DNA of 64,000 bases, taken from contig CAUYLG010004892.1 of assembly GCA_963573385.1 (NCBI GenBank), forward strand, positions 55,752-119,751, read 5' to 3'. Shown one piece after another: positions 16,201 through 28,200 of the stretch (positions are counted from its first letter, which is position 1; the number at the start of each line of letters is the position of its first letter). Both the position numbers and the translations under genes were made by a program. This DNA is from Cacajao melanocephalus (lineage: Eukaryota > Chordata > Mammalia > Primates > Pitheciidae). Below the pieces are notes generated by a model that was given only the letters and a program-made list of their open reading frames with translations, was not told the DNA's origin and ran no database searches.

Positions 16201-19200
16201 AGCCAGAGTCATGGCCACAGCCAGAGACGTGCCCTGTGGCTGGAGTGGAGTGGTGATGACAGAGTCTTTGGGGCCAGGTGTGGCCACTGGGGCAGATGTG
16301 CCCACCTTGGCCAGGGGCAGGCTGGTGTCGGGAGGCAGGCCAGAGAGGAGCTGAGAGGGACGAGTTGATTCAAGGGACACCAAGGGTGTGGCTCCTAGCC
16401 CATGAGTGGCTGTCGACAGGCTGGCGGCAGCTGGGGTCCCTGTGGGAAGAGCTGGAGGCCTGATGGCCGTGGTGGTATGCTGGGCTGGGCGGGGTGGTGC
16501 AGCGGGGAGTGGGTGTGGCCGTGGGGAGGCAGACAAGCCTGTGGGCTGGCTGTACCCTGCTTCGTCCTTTTCTGTGGACAGCTCCATCTCCACGCTGCTG
16601 GTTGCAAGGGGACTGATGGGAACCTGCTCTGCTGCTGTTCTAGCCATGGTTAGGGGGCTGCTGGGACTTGAAGCACTCTGGGCCTGGGTGGGCCGGGGGA
16701 CCCCTGTTCTGCTTATGACCTTAGTTACTGCAGGTGTCAGCACAGCCTTGTGGGAGCCCGAGGAGGTGGGGGACCTGGAGATCGCTCCAGGGGAGGCCGC
16801 GGGTCTGGAGGAGGGACTTGCTGTCAAGGAGGGCTGTAGAGGTGTTGTCCTAACAGGCGAGGAGCCCTGGCCTGGGACTGTCACAGCCTTGGTCATGAGT
16901 GGGAATCGAGGGGCAGGGGGTGACCGGGAGGACACTGTGATGTTGGGGCTTCCTGCAAAGATCACAGTCACCCTTGTCGTCTCCATGGCACCCGACACTG
17001 TGCCAGGTGTGGGTGTCTGCAGTGCAGCGGGGAGGGATGAGGACTCTGGGGTGCGGGGGATGGCCAGAAGGCTGGCAGTCACTCCCTTGCTGCCTGGGGC
17101 TTCTGTGGGGTGGGCAGGGAGTTGAGATGCAGTGAGCTCCAGAGGCTGCTGCAGAGTGGACTGGGTGGCTCCTGGAGACCCCACTGGCTCCTCAGTGGCT
17201 GCCACTGGTGGGTTCAGGGCTGTGGTGAGTGGGGCAGCTGGGGCGAGGGCTGGCCTGTGGGTGGGAGTCCTGGGGCTTTCCTGTGGCAACTGTGGCTCCT
17301 CATCACTGGGAGTGGGCAGCCCTTGACTGGGAGGGAGGGTCTCATTGCCAAGGGCCTCTGTGGGAATCCAAACTGCTGGTTCCACGCCTGTGGAGACAAG
17401 AGAAGAGGCTCAGAAGGTGGGGTGATTGCTGCTTAGAAGGTGGGGGTCATTGCTCGCCAGGGCGGTAGGGTGGGGCTTGAGGACTGGCACCCTTGGGGAT
17501 GGGGTGAGGGCAGCTTCTGATGGCCAGGAGAAGTCAGCAGGTCTGGACTCTGCCCCAGACCTCAGTCCCAGACCCCAGAGCCAGGAGACCTCAGGTCTAA
17601 GTCTGACTGCACCACCTTCTCACCATGTGACCCTAGTCTGGGCCTCATATGCCCTCTCTGTGAAATGGGGCAAATAGACCAGATGAGGCCTGTGCCTCTG
17701 GTGCCTGTGCCTCTTTCCGGAGGTCCCCGTGCTGATCTTGCTTCTCTGGGACCTGGGAGCTTTGGGGCACAACTGCTCAATGCGACCCTAGGGACTTAGA
17801 GGAAACCTGAGGGAAGGATTAGAAGTCCCAGCCACTTACAGTCCTCCAAGTAGACACATCTCTGTGTGACTTCATCCAGGACCTTAGGAGTGGGGCACAC
17901 AGGGACACAGCCTTCTACCCTGAGGACAGAGCAGAAAGCAGGCTAGTGGCCTGGAATACAGGGAAGGCCACCTCCTTTTCCCTCGTTTGAGCACAGGCCT
18001 TATCTTTTCTTATGACATGCGTGTGTGTGCACACATGTGCTTATTACGTGTACACACACGACCCTCCATAGCAATGCTGTCACATGTGTACAGGTACACA
18101 CACACACCCAAATATGTATGCAGCACACTCCTGCACACTCCTACCCCTCAGACCGAGAGAGAAACACACACACAAGCAAAGTGCATTTGGACCCTGCGGA
18201 AGTCCAAAATTTTCACACACACATACGTACACATCCACAGAGACTGCCACAAACATCAGTGAATATGCCCTCACACACACACAGCTGTACACAACACCTG
18301 CATATGTGCAGCTGTGTACAATGAATGCACAGTTGTAACAGTTCGCTCACAAACACAAAGGAGGCTCTGCTGCATGCACGTCATGCACAAATAGAGACTC
18401 ACATATGCTCACACATGTGCACATATAGAAAGACACAGTCACCCTGGTACACACATCCCCATACACTCAACATACGAATCACTCATACACAGATGAATGT
18501 GAGTGTGCACACACACTGGCGCACACACCTTGACTCCATGCCCATGGGCCCTGACACCTCACCTGGGTACATCCCGGCAGCTGGCTGCCCGTGGGTCCCG
18601 GCAGGTTTGGAAGCAGGGGCTGGCACAGGCATCGTAGCGCCACTCACAGATGGGGTAGGCAGCCCCCGAGGGGTTGACACCTAAAAAGCGAGATGGGGCA
18701 GCAACTCTGGGTCAGGTGCAGACACAGAAGGAGTCCCAGAGCTCAGCCCTGTCCCCGCATCCTGTGGAGGGGACAAATGGACCCATGCAGGGAAAGTGAA
18801 GGGGGAAAACACCACGCTAAGGAGAAACTGCGTTCATGATGGTTGGGGTGAGTGCCTGGGGCATCCTGGGGATGGGGCTCTGGGAATTGAATGCAGGACC
18901 ATGGACAGGGAAGCTCTGGCCGAGGCTTCGAAGTGTGGCCAAAGAAGGGGCCTGGACCCCCGATCTCTCCCTTGGGCTACCCTGCCACCCATCCTGCCCC
19001 TCTGGGACCCTGGTGCTTAGGCTTGCCCTGTATCCCAGGACACAGTAACCTCCTCCTCGCCCTCCCTCTAGCAGGGCCATTGCAGACCTCCACGGAGGCA
19101 AGAGGCTCTCCCTTGCAGGGTGAGGGGAGGCACTGGGAGATCCCTCCCCCTCTAGCCCAAGGCCTTCCTGGGCACCTGGCCCCAGAGACAAGGGAGGCAC

Positions 19201-22200
19201 TCTTCCCCAGGCTCAGCCCTCTCCGTTCCCAGAGGGCCCCCTGAAGAGCCTCTCAGGGCCTAAGGAAAGAACGGGTGCAGGTCGTGTGAGCACCACCCTC
19301 ACTGCTCCGGGTGGCTGGGGCTAACTTTTAAACAGCACTGGGTGCTACCGGAAACATTTCACGTGTATTTACTCATTCAGGCTCACCAGTATCCTATGAA
19401 GCAGGCACTGGTATCACCCCCACTTTAGAGAGAAGGAAACCCAGGCAAAGATGGTGCTGGGAAAATGAAAGGTTTTCAGAGGAGATGTTCTCAAAAGAGG
19501 CCCTGTGGCGGGCACCTTGATAAATGAGGGAAAAGTCTGCAGCCTAGGAGGGGCTTGGAGGCAGACAAGTAGACCCCAGACTACCTCGGCATCAGTGACC
19601 AATTCTGGGCACACAGCTGGGCAGGGAGGTGTGGGCAGGCTCCAAGGCAGGCTCCAGGGAGCAGCCCCACCCTGGAAGCCCCTCCAGACGCCCTAATCTG
19701 CATGCTGCTGCCAACTGTGAAGAAACCTGCTTTTCCAAAAGCCTAGAGAACAGAACTTACATCTGGGGAGCACCTACTATGTGCCGGGCCCAGGGCAAAG
19801 CCCGGGAGACACAGCCAGTCCTCACAGCGCACTTCCAAGACAAACATCTCCACTTCACAGATGGAGAAACTGAGTCAAGGAGACGGGGGCTCTCCTCCAA
19901 GTGTCTAAGACCAGGGTCAGGATTCAAACCCAAGCCTGTCCAGTTTCAAAGCCTAGGCTCATGCCATTCTGCCCCAGGGTCTTCTGGAGAGGGATGCAAA
20001 TACTCCCATTATGAGCGAGTCTTGTCATCATGGCCAGTGATAAATCTGTCCCATGTTAAGTTCAAGGGAGGACTCGATAACTGGCGGCTGAAGAGAAGAA
20101 TGAGCTCACCCAGCCCTGGCTTGGATGGGGTGGGTGATGAAATGAAGAGGCTAGCTGAAGAGACACATTTACATATGTGTACATGCAAGTGGATCCGTCC
20201 ACAGACACAAGTACCCCCTCTTGGCCTTGGTGGAAGGTCGAGGAGTTGCCCCATTCCTGTCCACAGGCTTGAGCCTTCCACCGAGAGATAAGGCTGCTGG
20301 TCCCCAGACCTGTGTCCCATGTAGCAGTCCTTGAACTCATGGCGCAGACATGTAAATCCATCAGCAAGAAAACTGAGCCAGCAGCGATGCACACTGCAGC
20401 CAGGATCATGTCTCCCCTCACTTCCACAAAGGCTACTGTATTTTTAGACCATGTAATTGGCCTGTGGCAGTGGGCAGGACTCGGGATATTGACTGGACCC
20501 CAAGCCACACTGCTCATGACTCCATATGCCATCAACATAAAGGCTGGGCCACCTCTCATCTCAGGGTGGCACCCATGTGGCCCCCTGTGCCAGGAGGAGG
20601 ATTCTACCTCTTGGGGGCAATTGGAAGGTGAGGTGGGGACAGGGTGGGAAGAACAGTGGACTGAGAGGGCCAAGGAGCCTAGGGCGATGGCGGGGGGTCA
20701 CCTACCCAGAAGGCGGAAGAGCGTGCCCCGGCGGAACACCTCTGTGTGCTCATACGGCCGCAGGGCCAGCACCAGGCCTGATGCATAGAGGAAGGAGCTG
20801 GGCTTGGCCAGGGACTCCAGGGCCACCAGGCCTGCCTGCCACATCCCCCGGTGCAGCAAGAAGGAGGCATGCTGTTGGAAGGCATTGCGGTCCTGCCACT
20901 TAGCCAGCTCCAGAGACCCGTTGGCTGTGACATGAAGGAAGAAGTTGGGTCTGTCTGCTGCCTCCAGGGACACCACCTCTGGGTCTGCAGAAAGCCACAT
21001 GCAGAGGGTCAGTGCAGGGAGAGGTCCAGACTGGGTGGGCTGCGGGACAGCATCCTGGCACACATCTGCTCTCTCAGCGACTCCAAGCAGCATACCTGCA
21101 GACCAGCGGGGCCCTGCCCCCAACGCCAGCCCCAAGCCTACCTACTCTGTCTGCTGGCTGCCCCTCTGCCCACACCATTCCCACCTGAGCGTGAGCAGAG
21201 GCTTAGAGACCCCGTAACTGCTGAGACTAAGGAAAGTAACTGAACTATCTCCTTCCCTCCCCCTGCACCCCTCTTTTCATTCTTCCCTCCTCCCGCAAAC
21301 AGGTTTGAGTGCCCTCAGTGTGCCAGGCGCTATTCTAAACACCCAGGATCCAGCAGTGAATACAACAGCGGCAGCTGCCCTGATAGGGTTGCATTGCATT
21401 GGACATGCGGGGCAGGCTGATGGTCAGTGATTTGCCAGGTTATAGGGTTCCCAGCTTGGTCCTGCTCCTCACGGAATCCCAGAGGGTCAGCACTGGCGGC
21501 CCTTTGTCCAACCCACAGATAGGGAGAGAGTCCCAGAAAGAGAGAGAAAGGAACTTGCCCAGAGACCCAAAGCTTGTCTCTGTCCTTACTGCAGCCTCCA
21601 TAACTGCCCATTTCTAGTGTATGGGGACATGCTGCCAGGTGGACAGTTTCCCTTGCACAGGGCTTTCTGGGTCTTCCCAATTCCCAAATCCACAAGCAGG
21701 CACAGGGAGTGAACGTGGGGCCAGGAGTCCCAGCTCACCCCCCTGGCTATGCTATGGGCAAGTGCATTCATGCCCAGACTGTTGGAGGGCTCATCAGTGA
21801 GGTGTGTGTGAAGCGCCTGGCACGGCCTGGTGCCAGGTGGGTGCATCTTCAGCCCCTCCCAAGTGTCCCCTGTGTCCCCAGCAGGGACTGGGCAGCTGTG
21901 AGAAGATGGCAGGCACTGGAAGGTAGACTTCATTATTGGTGTTAATCATCACAGCTGCTGTCTACACACCACTCACCGCGTGCCAGGCACTGTGCTAAGC
22001 AACCTGTTACCTGCAAGGTATGAAATTCCTACGAGAACCCTGTGATGCAGAAAATTCCTTCATTCAGCAGCAAATATTTACTGCCTGCTGTGGGCCAGGC
22101 CCTGTTCTAGGCACTGAGGCCACAATAGGGAGCAAAATGATGGAAAGTCTCGCCCTGACGGAACTCATTCTGGGGGCTGGGGGGTAGGCAGAGAATACAT

Positions 22201-25200
22201 TTCTAAGACAGGTTACAAGGTGGTGATACTGCTATTCCCATTTTACAGAGGAGGGAGGTAAGGCCTAGAGTCACACCGGTGGTGGCTGAGGGAGGCAGGG
22301 CTGGGTGCAGGCAGGCTGAGCCCAGAGCCTGGCATCGTAACGGCCGCACGGCCAGTTCCCACAATGGGATGCAGGCGCGGGCATGGGCAGCACAGCAAGG
22401 TAGGGCACTGAGCCCCAACCCCAGCCCACTCCACAGCTGTGTGACCTCAGGCAAGTCACTTCTCCCCTCTGGGCCTTGGCTTCCTCCTTCATGAAGATGG
22501 AGTTGGCCCAGATCAAGGCTTCTCCACTGTTTTCCCCTCTGCCCGCTGTCCTCCAACAGGGCAGAGACCTTGAGGCACAGAGTCTTGTGCTGTACCATAA
22601 ATATTCAAGTGGTTTCACCTGCCATCCTCTGTATTTCTCATTTAATGCCTTGGTTTGAGGGCAGCATGGGAGAGGAGTGTGAATGAAAGACTCTGGACTC
22701 AAACAGCTCGCACTTGTCACTAACAAGCACTGTGCCCTTGGGTAAATCACCTAACCTCCTGGGCCTCAGTTCTCTCATCTGTAGATTGGGAAAATAATAG
22801 ATTGGGAAAATCTGCCTCCTAAGAGTGTCATGAGGATTAAATGAGTCACTATACACGAATCGCTTACAACAGTGCCGGCACATGAGAGGTGCTATAGAAG
22901 GGCAACATATGATTATTAATAAATAAATAACCTCCCCCCCAAATCTTTAGGTAACACTGACGCCCGGGGACCTGTGCCAGGCTGTGGCGGTGACTCCACA
23001 GAGTGGGGAGCCTGGGCCTCAGTGACTGCTGGGTTCTCTCCTCTGTGATGTTTCCTGCTCTCCACTTCTCATCACTATCTTTCCCATCCTTTAAGGCCCA
23101 ACTCAAGGGGCACCTCCTCCACGCAGCCACTCCAGGTCCTACCTGCAAGGCAACTCCCCTTGGCTGCCCAGGACCCTGAGCACAGCTCAGGAGAAGCAGC
23201 ACGGGATGGGAGAGGGAGGAGCTTGGATCCCCACTGAGCCCATGAGACCCAGGCCTGACTCTGAGGTGGATCCTGGATGGGAGCGCCTCTGGGACCCTGC
23301 CTCCAGCAATGTTCTCCAAGGCCAGGTGACTCCAGGGTCCTGCTTAGCACATCCATAAATCTAGTGGAAAGGCAACACCCCCTCTGGACTACACATTAGC
23401 TACTAGACTAAAATTCTGCATGGAGAACAGAAAAGCCTCACTAAGCAGATGGCTGGCTACATCTGGAAGGTGGCGAGACACCCTTCATCAGGCAGGAGCC
23501 TATGGATCTGGGGATCAGAAATGCGAAGGGAGGACGTGTTCTCCTGGAAAGTGGTGCTTCCGGCTCTCCTACGGCCCAGTCCCTGGCTCCTCACTCCCAG
23601 GCCTCCTCTTGCGGCAACGCGATTCTGCCGGGTACCACCTACTTCCCCCAGGCTCACACCACCATGGACATCACCCATAGCTGGGGGTGTTGGCAGTGCC
23701 TGGGGCTGGGCAGGAGCCAGGATGTCCCCCTTCCTCCTCAAAGCCCTCCCATGGCTCCCCATTGCCCTCAGGATCAAGTCCCAACTCCTGAGCTTAGCTT
23801 ACTAAGTAAGTAAGTTCTCCTTGCTGATTCCTTCTCACCCTCAAGGGAACATCCTCTATTTTAAGAAGCCTCTCCTGACTCTAAGACTGAGTGGGGGGCC
23901 CTCCCAGTGTTGTCACAGGTGCTGTGACCGCCTTTGGGCATGTCTGTCTCCCTGGATGGGACTGTGGACTTCTGATGGGTGGGACTGTGTCTCTTGTATC
24001 CCTGATTTCCCAGTACCCAGCTCTGTGCTTGACATGGGATTAGGGCTCAGTGAAAGGAAGGGAGGCAAGAAGAGAGATGGAGGGAGAAAGGAAGGAGAGG
24101 AAGGAGGGAGAGAGGGAGGGAGGGTGAGAGAGGAAGAGAGGAAGGAGGAGGAGGAGCATGAAGAGGGAGAGCTGCCACTTGCTTTTCTGGGACGCAGCTA
24201 TTGCTTACTGCAAGGTATAGAGACATACCTGCACCTTGGCTACCTGGTGTTTAGGGGAGCAGATGGAGAGTGCTTCTGCAGAGGGTAAGAAGCTGACCCA
24301 GAAGCACCATCTTAACTGGGAAAGGGGCACTTGTCGGAGCTCCCATTTCTCCGGCCACTACAGATACTCATGGCCTCAGTACCCTCCCCTCCTCCAGCAC
24401 CCTCCTCCCTCGCAGAAGAGCTGGAGTGGGACTGGGGTGGGCCTTACCGTGGGCTTTGGCCTTGTACAGAGCAGCTGTCAGCAGGAAGCTCACAATGTCC
24501 CCTGGCGCCACATCCTCTGTCCTCACTAGGACTATGTCATCGCCCACTGCCTTCATGGCCACCAGGGCACCACCAGCTGCCAAGCTGGACAGCTGGTAGG
24601 GGCCCTTACCTAGCACTGGAGAGAAGAGGCCCCATCAGCAGCCTGGCCTCCCTGGCCTGCCCACCACCCATACCTCCTGCCCCACCCCTTGGCAGCAGTG
24701 GGGTGGGAGGGGAGGCTACCAAGGAGGAACTCTTGATGGCTTCCTTCATCCCAGGTCCCAGGGACCTTGATGACCCTGAGAAGGAAGGGACGGACTCCCA
24801 GGCTGCCAGCCCTGAAAGGAACAGACCCTCTGCACAGTGCCTGAATCACTCACAGGGAGCCAGGGAGAAGGCCGTGCACAGGGAGCGCCTGGGCCCCCCA
24901 TGTCTCCCCACAGCCTTCCCACTGCCTGGCACTTCACCATCACAGCTACTGCTCTATTCAAGGTCCCCTCTGGAAGAAGACATCAGACCTGGTCTCTGCC
25001 CACCCCAGGCCTGAGGGACGATAAACATGTTAGTGTTTATCTAATTATTTCAAACACGTGTCACTTCTGAGTCTTTAGAATTCCTCTGGCTGTGAGTATA
25101 GGTTGGCACGGAACATGAGTTTCCTAGATGATCGCTTTGTCAGGGTCTCCCTGCCTCTGCTGTGCCCCTGCACTCCAAGGCCTCCTCCCCACGCTGCTGA

Positions 25201-28200
25201 GCTGCGTTTCCAGCCATGCCTCCTTCTGGGGTGCAGCAGTGGCTCTCCATGGCCCTCAGGACAGACTCTAAAGAGCCCAGCTTGAATTCAGGAGCCCTTC
25301 AGCCCTCAGCCCCTGCCCTCTGCCCCCAGTTCCCCCATGCCCTGGCTCCTGCCATGCTGAACTTCTCCTGCTCTTCCTGGAAGGAGCAGTGTGTTATCTC
25401 CCAGCTCAGGTCCCATCACACCGTTCCACCCACTCAGAGTAGTCCTCCCCGTTTTGTGCCTGGCAAACGCCTACTCAACCTCTGGGGCCCAGCTCAAATG
25501 TCACCTCCTCGTGAAGCTCTCCCTGCACCCTCTCCTGCCACACGCAAATGTTGTCCCTCCTCCTCTGTACCCCACCAGCCCTTGGAGCTTGGCACACACC
25601 AGTCACCCCTCTTCTGATGAGGATCTTGATGGGAGGTCCACATCCGTCACCCCCACTAGATGGGAGACGGGCAGTGCTGTGTGGACCAATGGTTAATATC
25701 CAGCTCTCAAAAAATAAAAAGTGGTTTGTAGGGCTTGTGGATTTCCATGGTATAAACACTCCCACCAGGGGTCGACTGGAAACTACCAACTGAACGCGGA
25801 GTTAGGAACACGATGGGTGCTAGAGAGTCGGTGTGAGCCCGCTCCGCACGCCGCTGTGGCAGGACTCAGGACCACTGACTTCCCAGCACCCGGCCGGCCT
25901 GGACCATGGGAAATGCTAGTAGAAGAACGGAGCAAGGATGGGTGAGTGGGTGGCTGGGTAGGTGGAGGATGCTAGAAACAGCTTGTCCTTTGCCAGTTAC
26001 TGCCACCCAAAATGCCACGGAAGAGCAAAAACGGAATAGCACTGTCTTGCTGAAATGTCTTGCCTGATGTCAGACAGATCCTGTCTGTCCCAGGGACCGC
26101 AGTTCCCCCACTGCAGGCTCATTCCTCTAGGGGTTGAAGCTTTGGTGCTGTCAGAAGCCCCTGGGGACTAGCGTTTTGGCAGAACTGCGTCCTGTGGATA
26201 CTCATGCTACACTCTCGTCCAGCCCTCATCTCACAGGCCCCCAGATGGTACCCTGTCTCCAGTCATTCTCCTCCACTTCACCCACTATGCTCTTGCCAGG
26301 GTGAGGTTTCTCAAGCCAAAATTTGATAATGCAGGCAACTGAGGATAAAGCCCTGTGCCTCTGCCCACATAGGCCTGCACCTGGCAGCAAGTTCCCAGGA
26401 GGGTCAGGGATTGGAAGTCAAAGGCCAACAGCACTGAGGAACAGATGAGCATCTCACTCTGCCAGGGTCTGATCCTGGCCCAACTGGGTGAAGCTCCATT
26501 GGAAAAACTACTCCTAGGCAGCCCTTCTCCACCCACCCACCCAATCCTGGTGATTAAATTGACGAATTGGCTCTAAACTGGACGTGAACCTCTGCTGGGT
26601 CTTTGGTTATGACCTGTGTTTTCACCCTTGTTAATCTAGATGTCACAGCATCTCCTGGTGCCCTGAGACCTTGGCTGAGTTTGAAGATGAATGTGACAGG
26701 CCACATGTCTTGTCCCACCCATCCTCAGAAAGGGCAGTTTGTGTCTGCTTTTGCCAAAAGCAAATCTTCAGGAATCCCAAGGTGACATTCTGTGGGCCTG
26801 ATGAGCTAGCTTATGAAGGCGGAGGAGCTGGTGCATTGGTGCAAATGGGTTTTTTTTTTTTCCTTCCTGGTGGGTCTGCCCGGCCGAGCAGTCCCTGGGA
26901 ACCAGCCTGCCTGGGCCCCATCAGGGGCTGCAGGAACGCTAAGGACAGGGGCGTAGGACATCCCTGGGTCCTGCACTGGCAGGGCTCTCTCTGCATGATG
27001 GGGCCCTCCCAGCTCAGGTCATGGCTCTTCCAGGGCCAGCAGTGTCCCGGGATGGCTGATGCTGTGTGGCATCAGGACATGGCTGGCAGTGCCTGGGCCC
27101 CTGAGGCTACACATGGGGAAGAGGGACTTACCTTTGTTAAAGAAGTCACAGTCATACGCTGAAAGAGAGAGAACAGAGACTCCCTGAGAGCCAGCCCACA
27201 GCCTGGAACAGACAGACAGAGCCAAGGCCCCCAGCACCCCAGCCTCCCTTCTTCCCCAGGTGCTGGGCCTGACCTGCCTCGCACATGCCAAGATTCAGGG
27301 ATGGTCATGAATGCAGATGTCTTAAGTAGAGGAGATAAAATGGCTCCTCTATGGGCAGACAGCACAAAGCTCAAAGACTGGCCCACAGCAGGCACCTCAG
27401 CAATGTGTCAAGTAAATGAACAAATGAATGAATGAATGTTGGAAAGAAGCAGGTGTATTTTGCGTGGCGCCAAAGAGCAAGATTAGAACCAAGGGGTGGG
27501 AGCTTCAATCGAAAATGCTGTGAAAGGCCCCCAGAGGAAGGTAAGCACAAGATGAAGGTTGGTCTTCCAAGAGACTTGGGTGGGAAGGGGGTCAGGAGCC
27601 CGCAGCACCCCCAGCTTTTTCAAGCCACTTGCACTGCAGCGCCGCTTCCACCAGCCACGCCGTGACAATTTCCTGCAAGCGTGAGCTCAGCGCGCCCTCT
27701 AGTGGTCAGCCTCAGCACCACAGCCTGTTCCCCTGGCCCATGGGCCGCAGATTCCTCAGTTCACTGGGGTGTGTCTGGGACCTCACAGGAGACCCCTAAA
27801 GCCAGCAGCAAAGCCATGAGGAGCCAGGCGATGGACCTGGGATTAAGCTTAGAAGCAGCATGCTTCACATGTAGGCATGGTCTGAAGAGAGTCAAAGACT
27901 CACTCCACACCCCAGACCACAAGGTCAATGCATCTGGGGTCACCCTTCAGAAAGAGCGCAGGGAGTCCGGAGGCAGGCCCGCCGCATGGCTACAGGCTCG
28001 TGCTTGCCTCTCCCTCCATCTGCAGACTCAGAAGGCTGAACCAGAAAATTAGAAAATCTCCAAGTTTCTGGCTTCCAGGGTGTACCCAGTCAAGGGGAGG
28101 TAGTCAAGAAGAGTCATTAAAAAGCCAGCTCTCTAGAGTCAGACCTGAGTTCAAATCCCACCTCCCTCACTCATCAACTGTACATGCCGGACCAAGTTAC

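Larger units (their letters stand above)
20985..24447 (-). other. OTOG intron E20-E21
   Basis: 3463 bp rich in MIR and L2 remnants (near 21305-21610, 21950-22330, 22420-22480, 22670-22925, 23085-23170, 23820-24050) plus the purine tract at 24052-24170. There is a small internal duplication of ATTGGGAAAAT near 22785-22810. Confidence 0.65.

Noticed and set aside
16406..17125. 239-codon open frame on the plus strand across the mucin exon
   Set aside because: It is the opposite strand of a GC- and Pro/Ala-rich exon that is clearly coding on the minus strand. Its composition follows from that and no domain is visible.
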